From positions 13,825,262 through 13,889,261 of the forward strand of contig NC_056418.1 in assembly GCF_905147365.1 (NCBI RefSeq): a stretch of DNA of 64,000 nt, in the 5' to 3' direction. Each line of letters starts with the position of its first letter. The stretch's first letter is position 1. Position numbers and translations under genes: made by a program. Shown in pieces: positions 54,104 through 63,984 of this stretch. Source of the DNA: Aricia agestis (lineage: Eukaryota > Arthropoda > Insecta > Lepidoptera > Lycaenidae). Below the pieces are notes generated by a model. That model saw only the letters and a program-made list of their open reading frames with translations, was not told the origin of the DNA and did no database searches.

Positions 54104-54405
54104 CTCCTAAGTCCCCCATCTGCCTAGGAATAAACTTCTCTGACAATACAAATATGAATACAAATGTGAATAGATTCACACTAGTCCAAAGTAAAAGCCA
54201 AGTTGTTTTGTTCTCAAAGGTAATATGAGGTCATGTAAGCGAATATGTAACGAGACATACAGTCACTACATGAAGTGTTCCATTTTGAACCTTATTGTGA
54301 GGTAATAGAGGCTAAAAGTACACCGGACAACGTACGTTACCTTGAGGTTCAACTTTATCCGATTCGCAATCTACACGTGGATGAAGTTATGAATATTTTT
54401 AATAT

Positions 54406-54975
54406 ACAAGGTGTAACAAAACAACGCGATAATGCTTTAGGGTGTGTATGTGTCCCTTATTCAGGGTGTAACAAAACTAAGTGATAATACTTTAGGGTGT
54501 ATATGTGTCCCTTATTCAGGGTGTAACAAAACTAAGTGATAATACTTTAGGGTGTGTATGTGTCCCTTATACAGGGTGAAACAAAACTAAGTGATAATAC
54601 TTTAGGGTGTGTATGTGTCCGTTATACAGGGTGTAACAAAACTAAGTGATAATACTTTAGGGTGTGTATGTGTCCCTTATACAGGGTGAAACAAAACTAA
54701 GTGATAATACTTTAGGGTGTGTATATGTCCCTTATACAGGCTGAAACAAAACTAAGTGATAATACTTTAGGGTGTGTATGTGTTCCTTATAGAGAGTTCA
54801 CTGTGAAAGTAGCAGAGCTGAAAGACCAAATTTTTTTCGTGATTTGTATAAGGCAAGCGCCCCAGCGTCTGAATGGATTTTCCCATACAAAAGTAAAAAT
54901 TGGTTACTCTGTCCGCGTTGCTACTTTCTACTATTTACTAAAGTATTATCGCTTAGTTTTGTTATACCCTGTGCA
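54406..54975. mobile_element. Pal-1 MITE with sevenfold 55-bp end
   Basis: The left terminal 55 bp (CAGGGTGTAACAAAACTAAG TGATAATACTTTAGGG... TCCCTTAT) is repeated head to tail with starts at 54406, 54461, 54516, 54571, 54626, 54681 and 54736. The last unit runs on into the normal body (GAGAGTTCACTGTGAAAGTA GCAG), and the right end TTTTGTTATACCCTGTGCA is single. Confidence 0.9.
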
Positions 54976-55529
54976 CAATCACTATAAAGCGGTAGTCTGC
55001 TCTATGATAGTATTATGATGATGCCTAGGCTCTAGGTCTAGATCCTACAAATCCTACAATACAGGCTGAAACCTAGTTAAGACTCCAGTGTCCCGAAAAA
55101 TCCGTGGTATACGAACGAGTTGTAACCAATAAGAATATTATTATGTACAACAAACAATATAAGTATTATTTTGTCTTAAGTAAATATCGATTTTGTTGCA
55201 TAGTTTGTTTAGCGCGCAGGAACCCAGTCAGGGACAAAAACTATGCACTGACATTTTATGGAACCCAAAGCATCTTTACACTAAACATTTAAATCAGTCA
55301 AACTGTAAACTGTAAAGGAATAACTTCCAACCAGATATTTACGAGCACCTATCATATGTATGGATTCCTCTTGTTAAGCAAATTCCCAGATCCCAGTACT
55401 CCAAATAACGGTTTAAACATAACGTTAGAGAAATGGCGCAATTCATCGGAACTCGTGAATAAGCAATGTCTCCTGAAACGAGCCTATATATTTATTACAG
55501 TATAATTAATATACAGTAGACATCTTTGT
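54976..55529. other. Spacer
   Basis: About 55160-55290 holds a worn Hel-A-like scrap (GTTTAGCGCGCAGGAACCCA G; GACAAAAACTATG). No gene seen. Confidence 0.3.
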
Positions 55530-55665
55530 ACCATGAACATTTTATTCTAAGGCAGATGATAATAATACGTTATTTGAATCGTGGTTTGACAGCAACGCTT
55601 GATGTATGCTTGATGACCAAATTATGTAGGTCCGCCATCTAACCATGAATAATTTCTCTGATATG
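55530..55665. mobile_element. Pal-7 MITE, worn copy
   Basis: TTGTACCATGAACATTTTAT TCTAAGGCAGATGA at the left and TAGGTCCGCCATCTAACCAT GAATAATTTCTCTGATATG at the right match the family ends loosely. Confidence 0.45.
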
Positions 55666-55677
55666 AAGTACAAAACC

Positions 55678-55870
55678 CTAAAAATCTGGCACAGTCGCAT
55701 ATAAGAGTAATGTCAGATAACTTAAGGCACATCTACGCCAATCCGAGTAAAAGAGAATAATAAATAAATAAAATATATTTTTATTCAAAATAGGTATCAT
55801 AAATACTCTTTTTGAGCGTCGTAGAAAGAACGTAGAAACTGAGATGCCTGCCACCGGTATGGGTACCATA
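55678..55870 (-). mobile_element. LINE-like 3' end
   Basis: The complement reads TTTCTACGACGCTCAAAAAG AGTATTTATGATACC, then TTTTGAATAAAAATATATTT TATTTATTTATTATTC, the usual look of an insect LINE tail. Confidence 0.4.
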
Positions 55871-56859
55871 AGAGAATTATAGGGGTTATAGAATTAGAGG
55901 GTATCGTAATATTAAGAGAAATATAGGGAAAATAAGAGAAATAACATGATAATAATTAATTAACCCGGGGTAAGCTGAAACATACTTAACAATCTAATAA
56001 CAAAACTTATACATACTTCTGCACTCTACATTTACACATTGCGTGTGCGTAAAACCTGTGTTACATGACTTTGATTTCAAGCACACGGTTTGGTTACCCT
56101 ACTGTATGTATTTACATTGTGTATTTATCGAGATCATCCTGCGGGACTCTATTGATCTCTTTTGTACAATAAAATACTGTTTACTTAAAGTGTTTTGTTA
56201 TGTTGCTCGGTTGAATTTAGAGCTTTAATATATTGTAGACATTTTATTAAATAAACCTACATTCTCACATGAATAAATCATCGAGTGTTATATCAATATT
56301 TAGTTGTAAAAAAATATCGTTCTAAATAACGATAACTTCTTTTATTTCATACAAAAAAAATCGTATACGAATGGAATACGAAGGAAATCATAGATTGTTA
56401 AAAATGTTTGTTTTTTGTTTAAAAAATTTAACCTCTTCTTAAAAGCACATAAGAGAAAACGAAAACTTAGTGGATTATGAAATCGCTTTTTAAACAGCAT
56501 GCTTTTTAAAAAAATAAGTTTAAAGTGTGTCATTTTTAAGCCGACTTTTCTACTACCCAATAATATGCCACTATACATTCACAATTCTTGCATGTGGTTA
56601 CTACAACCAATAGCTATCACAACCAATCACCAACGTCGAATACGGCTTGATATTTTTTGCCGCTCGTTCCGCGCCAGTGGGCCGCATCAAAGCGACCCGC
56701 GGTCCGCTATTTGCGGTCCTGACGTCACTAGCAGCCTTACCTGTTGCATGTGCAACAGAACACTTTATTAATAGGCCACTAAAAATTATATGAAATTGAG
56801 ATCATATGAAAGCGAATTTATTTTCAGTTTTTAACTAAAATATTTTATATATTCGTTTC
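55871..56859. other. Spacer
   Basis: No gene supported. Around 56650-56740 CpG content rises (CCGCTCGTTCCGCGCCAGTG) and TTGCATGTGCAA forms a short palindrome. Confidence 0.35.
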
Positions 56860-56882
56860 AACATTTAGGTCATAGTATATAC

Positions 56883-57207
56883 CAGGGGTCACCAAATGGC
56901 GGGCCGCCGACCCATTGTGTGCGGACTAAGCACATTTCGAAGATGATTGACTACGTTAAAAATAAATTTCGGTCTCGACTTACTGATGTTCATCAGTAAG
57001 TCGAGACCGAAATTTATTTTTAACTCCAGGATTTAATATCAATATTCAATAGCTTGCACCAGTTCCACTTCAAACATCAGATCTTTATAATTTCCGTAAT
57101 TACTTACTTTTGTTTAAAAAATATATTTTTTTATAAAATGTGCGGACCGCGAAGGTCAGGTTCATTCCTGAAAATGGACCCCGAGCGAAACTAATTGGTA
57201 ACCCCTG
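56883..57207. mobile_element. hAT-like element
   Basis: CAGGGGTCACCAAATGGCGG at the left and CTAATTGGTAACCCCTG at the right, a frequent hAT end type. 8-bp flanks GTATATAC and ATATATAC differ at one base. 325 bp, non-coding, with GCGGGCCGCCGACCC and TGCGGACCGCGAAGG subterminal parts. Confidence 0.75.
56955..57024. repeat. Perfect hairpin, 34-bp arms, 2-nt loop
   Basis: Arms 56955-56988 and 56991-57024 (GTTAAAAATAAATTTCGGTC and on) are exact complements. It lies inside the hAT-like element. Confidence 0.95.
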
Positions 57208-57239
57208 ATATATACTATGACCTAAATGTTGAACCGAAG

Positions 57240-57690
57240 CACATATTAACTTCATACATTATTTTGACATTTGATGATTTTTTATTTATCCTTAATTTTG
57301 TTACGTTGAAGCATCACACGGAACCAGGTTTTGAAGGTTTGATCAGAGTAGACGTAGTCTATTGTGTATTTGACATTTGAAGAATTTTTATTTATCCTTA
57401 ATTTTGTTGCGCTGAACTATCACACGGAACCAGGTTTTTTGAAGGTTTGATCAGAGTAGACGTAGTCTATTGTGTATTTGACATTTGATGAATTTTTATT
57501 TATCCTTAATTTTGTTACGCTGAACTATCACACGGAACCAGGTTTTTTGAAGGTTTGATCAGAGTAGACGTAGTCTATTGTGTATTTGACATTTGATGAA
57601 TTTTTATTTATCCTTAATTTTGTTACGCTGAACTATCACACGGAACCAGGTTTTTTGAAGGTTTGATCTGAGTAGTAGTCTATTGTGGTT
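57240..57690. repeat. 107-bp minisatellite, four units
   Basis: Phase points CCTTAATTTTGTT at 57290, 57396, 57504 and 57612. Units share TATCACACGGAACCAGGTTT and GATCAGAGTAGACGTAGTCT. The first is the most diverged. Confidence 0.95.
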
Positions 57691-58234
57691 TGATCAATCA
57701 GACGCGTTACGTTGTTCAACATCGACAGCTTCGAAGTTTATTATGTAAAGATTGTATCCAAACCAATAATAAGATTCGGCAACACTCGACAAATTCACCT
57801 CTTTTCCAGGCAAAAACATGCAAAACTAAATTAGGTCATACCACAATTAATATTCTACCATACAAGACAACAAAACATCGAAATAAAACACGAAATATGT
57901 CTTATGCCTATAGCAATAAAGTCCAAATGATGCACCGGCTGACCGTGCATATAAATCAGCAATGTCCAAGCGTGGGCACTTTCCGAAATACTCGAGTATT
58001 TTAGCGTAATTTATCGTGTGTAGTGCTGGCAAATACTTATGTCACATGTTTAAATATGAACTCATGAAGATGAAAAGAGTTAATGGGGTAAGTAAACATT
58101 ATTTATTTGCACTCCAAAAATACAAATAGAAAGAAAAGCAACAGCGAGCATTTTATCTTCTATAGTGACAAATAGCTTAGAATCAAACTTTCTAAAAGCA
58201 TTTAAATATTTCTAATAACGATGTAGGTACTGTA
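57691..58234. other. Spacer with unsupported ORF
   Basis: A 104-codon frame at 57690-58004 starts in the last minisatellite unit; it has no recognisable motif. Confidence 0.35.
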
Positions 58235-58320
58235 CACAAAATTTCATTAAAATCTGTTGAGCCGTTTTGGAGAAGTTCGCGCACAAACACTGTGTCCAAG
58301 AATTTTATATATTAGATAGA
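58235..58320 (-). mobile_element. Hel-E 5' fragment
   Basis: TTGAGCCGTTTTGGAGAAGT TCGCGC and GTGTCCAAGAATTTTATATA TTAGA, the complement of the piece at 47167. Confidence 0.65.
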
Positions 58321-58955
58321 TAGAATGAAAAGCAATTTAACGAGCGTTTTATCTTCCAGTGACAAATAGCTTAAAAGTTGGTAGCGTTTGACGCGAACCA
58401 ATCAAAATCACTAACGAGTAGATAAACCGTCAACAAAACTTCATAAACATGCGTCATTCTCACATAAGCCGGGCCACGAACTACTCAACAATGTACCGAA
58501 TATTCACGAACTCGCATTCGGCAATTCATTGAATAACAAAAGTGCCATTTCATTAGAGCGCTCGCTGCGAAAAAGTGGGAAAGTATCGGACCTTATTCTG
58601 GCATCCATTTACAAAATACAGACGTTGTCGTTAAATGTTTTATTCTAATGTATCAGACGAGGACAAAATTTTGTTTTTTTTACGCAGAATACTTAATGAA
58701 ATTGTAATAAAACAAACAATATATACATGACGTACCCTGTTTGATAGTTGTTACCTGTTTCATAGATAGCATTTGAAGACGTTTGGTTTTAAGGGATTGT
58801 TGTTCAATGGGAATATGTAAGTATATTAATGTTTGTAAGGGTTCATACACACAACTTCAGGCGCGCTACATAATACACAATAGCTTTGTACACAACACCG
58901 CCCGCATATTTTGTAAGAGCAGTAGAGGGTCTCTTTCATCGGGGAGGCTGATCGC
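58321..58955. other. Spacer
   Basis: Nothing recognised. Confidence 0.35.
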
Positions 58956-59051
58956 TCGGTTCTCGTCCGATCACCGAAGTAAGCAACGTCGGGTGCGGTT
59001 AATACTTGGATGGGTGACCGCCTGTGAATACCGCGTGATGTTGGCCTTTTT
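58956..59051 (+). pseudogene. 5S rRNA-derived, 5'-truncated
   Basis: Reads CGGTTCTCGTCCGATCACCG, GCAACGTCGGG, GTACTTGGATGGGTGACCGC-like bases (here TACTTGGATGGGTGACCGCC) and ends GTTGGCCTTTTT. This covers about the last 90 bases of an animal 5S rRNA plus its T-run terminator. The first 28 or so bases are replaced, one T is missing in GAAGTAAGC, and several bases differ. It is a dead copy or the head of a 5S-derived SINE. Confidence 0.85.
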
Positions 59052-59228
59052 GTATTTTGTATACCAGTAATAGCTTCTTTTTATTTGTTAGTAACTTAGT
59101 ATTTCCTATTTTATTGTATTAAAATACACCTAGTATTTGTTTATATGCGGACTGACTAATCACAAATCGACCTGACCGGACAAGTACTCAAACTCAATTT
59201 TTTTTATTCAGAAATTTTTTTTCAAATA

Positions 59229-59288
59229 TTCTCTGAACGTCGGGACTATACTGATGTAGGCACCAGTATAGTCCCGACGTTCAGAGAA
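59229..59288. repeat. Perfect hairpin, 25-bp arms
   Basis: Arms 59229-59253 and 59264-59288 (TTCTCTGAACGTCGGGACTA TACTG and complement), 10-nt loop. The right arm runs into the Pal-7 end (CAGAGAAGTTGATTC). Confidence 0.9.
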
Positions 59289-59442
59289 GTTGATTCAAAG
59301 GCAAATGGCGGACCTACTTAATTTGGTCACTTTATGTCAAACCCAGCCAACAGATCACGACTAGTATTGAATTGACATAACTCGACTAAATGACGAAGGT
59401 TCGTCAACTGCCTATGAATCAATTTCATCGATGGTACATAGT
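59264..59442. mobile_element. Pal-7 MITE, copy 4
   Basis: CAGAGAAGTTGATTCAAAGG CAAATGGCGGACCTAC at the left, GTCAACTGCCTATGAATCAA TTTCATCGATGGTAC at the right. Confidence 0.75.
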
Positions 59443-59935
59443 ACATACACACGGAAATGCACAAAACGAGTCCTTTAAGGCCGGTTTGCGATCTTTGTAC
59501 CTCACGAGAGCGATATATTTGCTGTCAATCGCCTATTTGCTGTCGAATAGATGTCAACATACCTAAAAAGTTACGACGATTGGTTTTAAGTTACTACACA
59601 GCATGAGTGGTATTGATCAAAGTGTTAAGATTCAAACCACGAAGCAAGTCACAAAATGTGTGACACTCGTGTTTTAGATACACTGGACAGGCTATGCCGT
59701 ACAAAATGACAGCTATTTTTTGTGCCGATTTGAAGCGCCGCGGTGAGCGTACTGTGAACTCATTACATAGAAAATTACACCGCCATTTGCAAAATAGTAG
59801 TTCCAAGTACACTCACTGCTGCTTTCACATAGCAATCAGCGCCAATATGGCGACTTTCTTTTTCTTTTTTTTTTAATCTTTATTTTTTAAAGGGATTTTT
59901 GTACAGAAAGACGATGTCAATCCTATCGTACCTGA
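59443..59935. other. Spacer
   Basis: About 59690-59870 has a T-run border (TTTCTTTTTTTTTTAATC) but no recognised repeat. No gene seen. Confidence 0.3.
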
Positions 59936-60154
59936 TCCATACTAATATTATAAATGCGAAAGTGTGTCTGTCTGTCTGTCTGTCTGTCTGTAACCTCTTC
60001 ACGCTTAAACCGCTGAACCGATTTTGCTGAAATTTGGTGTGGAGATACTTTGGGTCCCGGGAAAGGACATAGGATACTTTTTATCCCGGAAAAATGTATG
60101 GTTCCGCCGCGATAAACGAATTTTGGCGCAATGGAGTTGCGGGCGTCATCTAGT
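59936..60154 (+). mobile_element. Hel-A Helitron-like element, full length
   Basis: TCCATACTAATATTATAAAT GCGAAAGTGTG with six CTGT units, then GATTTTGCTGAAATTTGGTG, CCCGGGAAAGGACATAGGAT, and GCGCAATGGAGTTGCGGGCG TCATCTAGT. The best example of 5' TC, 3' hairpin and CTAGT in this family. Confidence 0.9.
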
Positions 60155-60330
60155 GCTAAATATAAATAATTATTCCGAATTATAGCTAAAATTATATAGC
60201 ATTCTAGCAGCATCAGAAGAAGGCTCTGCTAAAATGCTATGGAATATGCCAATATTATATTTAATTAATTTAAAATCAAAAATAAGTTTTCCCTTAAGTT
60301 TGCGTTCTAGGAACACTCCATCAAGCGGTG
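60155..60330. other. Spacer with hairpin
   Basis: TATAGCATTCTAGCAG and CTGCTAAAATGCTATGG form an imperfect hairpin at 60195-60243. Confidence 0.4.
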
Positions 60331-60338
60331 GTAGATAT
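60331..60338. repeat. Target site duplication, left
   Basis: GTAGATAT, identical to 60870-60877. Confidence 0.9.
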
Positions 60339-60869
60339 CAGGGATGTTGCAAATATCCGCATCCGCATCCGCAAATGCGGAGCATCCGCATATATTTGGC
60401 CATCCGCATCCGCATTAAATCGATGCGGATTTTTATGCGGATGCGAATGTCATACAAGTTGCGACAAGAAAAAAAAAGCGGCGGGGTCTGTGAATGGCGC
60501 GTGCCGTTTGCGCCTGACAAATGACCAATGGCAGCGAAATAGCCGGCCAGGTGCGTATCGGCCACGCACAATAGAGGGTACCGCAGTACCGCCAGTTTTT
60601 GATAAATTTTGTATCGTCAATGAATGTACAATTACAACATGTTTTACACTACTAACAACATTTGAACGAAAATTTGTTCTAGGGAACCTGTACTATTAGT
60701 AACACATTAATTAAAAATTAAAATAATACTTTTTCATTTTATAAACTATATTTATGTAGGATCCGAAACATCTGCATCCGCATCCGCATCCGCGGATGTG
60801 AACCTCTAAAAATCCGCATCCGCATTCGCATCCGCGGATGTGAAAAAAACGGGATCCGCAACATCCCTG
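60339..60869. mobile_element. hAT-like element with CCGCAT repeats
   Basis: 531 bp, ends CAGGGATGTTGC and GCAACATCCCTG, exact 8-bp duplication. Both subterminal regions carry many ATCCGC/GCGGAT units, which make false ORFs on both strands. No transposase frame is recognised. Confidence 0.9.
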
Positions 60870-60877
60870 GTAGATAT
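60870..60877. repeat. Target site duplication, right
   Basis: GTAGATAT, identical to 60331-60338. Confidence 0.9.
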
Positions 60878-61303
60878 CATCCCGCACACCACATTCCTCA
60901 CAGTTACGACTTTCAAATAGGAACATTTTATTGATAGCGATCGCCTGTCCAGTGTAATATAGAGGTCAGTGATATTATTACCTAATACCTAGTTAATTAT
61001 AAATGACATTTAATGTGAAGTATTGTGACAGGCGCGTTTTGAACCGTATTATGCACCTTATTCTTTATACGATTTTGCAATGACAAACAGCTATACATAA
61101 GAACAAGAGGCAGCCATATTGTACAAAAACGCGGAAGACAGTGAATTAAGGGTGGAATTATACACTGGATACCGTCTGACGGGTGAAGGATTGCTCCTGT
61201 TTATCACCCCGTAACGCGGCTGTGAAGGGGCTTGGGGAGCGTACACTTTCCTGGCGAAAACATCATCAACAACGTGCTAAAAATGCCTCCATGGTTTAGA
61301 CTC
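60878..61303. other. Spacer
   Basis: Nothing recognised. Confidence 0.35.
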
Positions 61304-61306
61304 TAA

Positions 61307-61452
61307 GGCCCGTATAAATAGTCAATACTTTAGGTCTCAAGACGCCGTTCGGCTCTGTGATTGGTCCAAATTTTGACAGCCTGAATCACAGAGCCTGAAC
61401 CGTGTCTTGAGACCGAGATGCATCTTGAGTACTGACTATTTATATATGGGCC
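61307..61452. mobile_element. MITE, TAA duplication
   Basis: GGCCCGTATAAATAGTCAAT ACTTTAGGTCTCAAGAC and complement; TAA at 61304-61306 and 61453-61455. Confidence 0.85.
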
Positions 61453-61455
61453 TAA

Positions 61456-61663
61456 GGCTCCAGTCTCGAAATCAGCTGGCAGCGGGGCGGGGGCGGCAGT
61501 GGCGCGTTCCAATGTATAGATTTATATGGACAGGCCACGAAAACAGCGGTGTGCGGAGCGGTGCGCGGCGTACTAGACGGCTTATCCATATAAATATTTA
61601 CATTGAAAAGCGCCGCCGCCGCTCCCGCCCTGCCGCCTGAACTGATTTCGAGACTGAAGCCTG
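61456..61663. mobile_element. MITE, GC-rich, adjoining
   Basis: GGCTCCAGTCTCGAAATCAG CTGGCAGCGGGGCGGG at the left and the complement, slightly changed, at the right. It starts directly after the TAA of the previous MITE. An inner pair ATGTATAGATTTATATGGA / TCCATATAAATATTTACAT extends the palindrome. Confidence 0.8.
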
Positions 61664-61685
61664 AGCCATTGGACCACGTGTGACG

Positions 61686-61900
61686 TGGCTCTGGGTCAAG
61701 AGGAGCGTTCTAAACTTAAGGCTGAATTCGTTAGCGGCGGCGCGAATGCGCGGTTTTTCCGCTGCACCGCGAGATCACAAGCAAATGCACGCAACAATTT
61801 ATTTAAATAGCGGCGCGGTCACGCTGTCATTTATATACATTTCGTTCGGGCGGGCGCATATAAATCCAACCTTAGAGCGTTGCTCTTGACCCAGAGGCCT
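61686..61900. mobile_element. Palindromic GC-rich element
   Basis: GTGGCTCTGGGTCAAGAGGA GCGTTC and GAGCGTTGCTCTTGACCCAG AGGCC are inverted ends; GCGGCGGCGCGAATGCGCGG lies inside. CpG-rich. Confidence 0.65.
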
Positions 61901-61925
61901 TGAATTCGATTCCCGGGTAAGCTTT
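61885..61925 (+). mobile_element. tRNA-like B-box fragment
   Basis: CTTGACCCAGAGGCCTTGAA TTCGATTCCCGGGTAAGC resembles the 3' half of a tRNA-derived SINE head. Overlaps the palindrome end. Confidence 0.3.
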
Positions 61926-62215
61926 GAGTGATCTTCGATGTTTATATTTCTTTGCATTTCTGCTATTTAATTTTTTCTGTTTAGTATTTCTGTATGGTCT
62001 ACTGTACTTTACTCACACTATGTCCTTAACGTCTTCACAGCCAATAACAATAAATCATCTTCATTAGCCGACAAGCGCGACAATTAAAAGCGGTGAAAAA
62101 TCGCCCATTTGCAACCGAAGAGCGAGCGCTCTACATTTTATTTACAGTTTTAGAGTCCCTGGCACTCACCATTCAAATTAATGGTTACTTCAGATATTTT
62201 GAAACTTAAAACAAA
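61926..62215. other. Spacer
   Basis: Nothing recognised. Confidence 0.3.
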
Positions 62216-62385
62216 ACTAGCATTTTGACCGAGCTTTGCATTTTCCAAAAAATGATTCCTAGCTAGATCGATTTATCGCCCCCGAAACCCCCTATATGCT
62301 AAATTTCATAAAAATCGTTGGAGCCGATTCCGAGATTCCAATTATATATATACAAGAATTGCTCGTTTAAGGATATAATATAAGA
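62216..62385 (-). mobile_element. Hel-C Helitron-like element
   Basis: ACTAGCATTTTGACCGAGCT TTGC, then a deletion before CCAAAAAATGATTCCTAGCT; ends GCTCGTTTAAGGATATAATA TAAGA. Confidence 0.8.
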
Positions 62386-63416
62386 TTATAAATTGAAAGC
62401 AAGTTGTCGAAATACCCGAGTTAATAACATATTTATTTTGACGAAAATAACATATTTTAATAATTGAATAATAATTTTCATTAAATATAATGTTCAAACT
62501 TGCTCAAACTAAAAACCTCCTTATTTTAAGTCGGTTAATGAATACGTACACGTTCAATTCAAACATATTATTTTCGCATACAAATTGTACAATCGCAACG
62601 AAAGTAACGTTTTCCACCTGTAATCGTAATTTAGGAATCCTACAGTTTAACAATGGGTTTAAATTAACGAAAATTGCCCAACTTTTAACTAGGGTTATCA
62701 CAAAAGAAAAATGTTATTGTAAAAATCGTTATAAACTTGTTAATTGAATCTAAGAAGCGGTGAATATAATCTGATTTCAAGTTGTTTGGCGACAATTTCT
62801 AAAGATAGAATTCTTCTTAACAAAGATATAATATTTAAGATAACTACTTACATTTACTAAAGTATGGTCGCGGAGCACAAAGAAACTTAATATGACGTGT
62901 TCTTATACTTGTAAGTTTCTAATTACTTGTTCCTTTTATATTCAGGAGCATATAGAGTCATATCACTTTTTTCTTTTTTCTTTTCAAGCTCGTTTACACT
63001 TGTAAGTTGTAGGAAAAAAGACGTACAGAAGCACTAGAAAATATCGGTGACAACCCTAGGTTGAAAGATATTCGTTGATAACGTTCTATTTTCGAACCAT
63101 ACCATTAAGATATAACGACTCTAAAATTAGCTTCTATCCTCGCCGTTCTCGAACGTCTAGAAATTGATATAACTATTAAAGTAACCATTAACTTAACTAG
63201 GGAATTGTAGCGAAATTTCAGTAGTTTGTTAATGGTTTCTTATAACACTAATTTTATATTCTAAGTACAAAAACAGTAGATATTTCACAGGAAAACATAT
63301 TAATTAAAGATGCTCCCTCACCGGGACCATTCGCTTGTAATGTAACAGAGTCGAGCATTACATCAGTGAGGGAGGAGAGCGAGCATTACAATTTACAATA
63401 CGCACCTTGTTACTTT
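62386..63416. other. Spacer
   Basis: No gene supported. An inverted pair CTCCCTCACCGGGACC / CAGTGAGGGAGGAG lies at 63310-63377, with GAGCATTACA twice. Confidence 0.4.
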
Positions 63417-63612
63417 TATGCTAAATACTCACATACGGTTTTGCTCGATACTTTTACTCCGAATCGAAGGAAATGACATATTTGACATATTTAATTCTAT
63501 CGAGCCGGCTCGAAGCGAGCCTTCAAGCTGTCAGTTTTGCGGTCCACACGGTGGTTATTGCTCGATTTGGAGTAAAACTATCGAGCAAAACCGTATGTCA
63601 GTATTTAGCAAT
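63417..63612. mobile_element. Pal-3 MITE, copy 2
   Basis: TATGCTAAATACTCACATAC GGTTTTGCTCGA to TCGAGCAAAACCGTATGTCA GTATTTAGCAATA. The 126-codon frame across it is not a gene. Confidence 0.85.
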
Positions 63613-63842
63613 ACAGTGTGTAATACCTTGATAGTTGATACAACTTGTAACATCAATGGAATGCTCAAAGTCGAATGTACTAAACACGCGAATGCTCGTC
63701 AGTCAGGGAGGTATTATTGTAATCTAATGCTCAAAGTCGAATCTAAAATTAAAAATATTACATTACACGTAAATGTTCGTTGTGAGGAAGCACCTTAACT
63801 GAGGTTTTTATTTCAATAAAGCACTAGTAATCTTTAGGAGCT
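63613..63842. repeat. Short direct repeat in spacer
   Basis: ATGCTCAAAGTCGAATSTA occurs at about 63661 and 63728, 67 bp apart. No gene seen. Confidence 0.5.
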
Positions 63843-63845
63843 TAA

Positions 63846-63984
63846 GGCCCAATTTCATCAACGACTGTTTAGTTAATGCTCGAATTAGTATCACGTTACC
63901 TCTTTCGGTTTTCATATGAATGAACGAGAAGACATTATATTTTAACAAGCTGTTAACACTAACAGACGTTGGTGAAATTGGACC
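63846..63984. mobile_element. Pal-6 MITE, copy 2
   Basis: GGCCCAATTTCATCAACGAC to GACGTTGGTGAAATTGGACC; TAA at 63843-63845 and 63985-63987. Confidence 0.85.

Larger units (their letters stand above)
53178..54150. mobile_element. Pal-7 MITE, copy 2, deeply interrupted
   Basis: Left half GTACCATCGAGGAAATTGAT TCCTAGGCAGTTGAC (53178-53257) and right half CCCCCATCTGCCTAGGAATA AACTTCTCTGA (54113-54143) match copy 1. Some 850 bp of other elements lie between. Confidence 0.7.
56860..57230. repeat. 38-bp palindrome split by a hAT-like element
   Basis: Left flank AACATTTAGGTCATAGTATA (56860) and right flank ending TATGACCTAAATGTT (57230) are exact complements. Taking out the element and one 8-bp copy leaves a perfect 38-bp palindrome with the insertion at its centre. 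Confidence 0.8.

Noticed and set aside
54406..54790. CRISPR-like array of 55-bp repeats
   Set aside because: Units are directly tandem with no variable spacers, and each is the end of a MITE; the genome is a eukaryote's.
58956..59051. Functional 5S rRNA gene
   Set aside because: The first 28 bases are missing and there are an internal deletion and several substitutions.
60234..60699. Overlapping ORFs of 77-123 codons on both strands
   Set aside because: They are produced by CCGCAT-type repeats within a hAT-like element whose borders are proven by its 8-bp duplication.
63418..63798. 126-codon ORF on +
   Set aside because: It starts inside a Pal-3 MITE and runs into simple spacer; no motif and no second copy outside the repeat.
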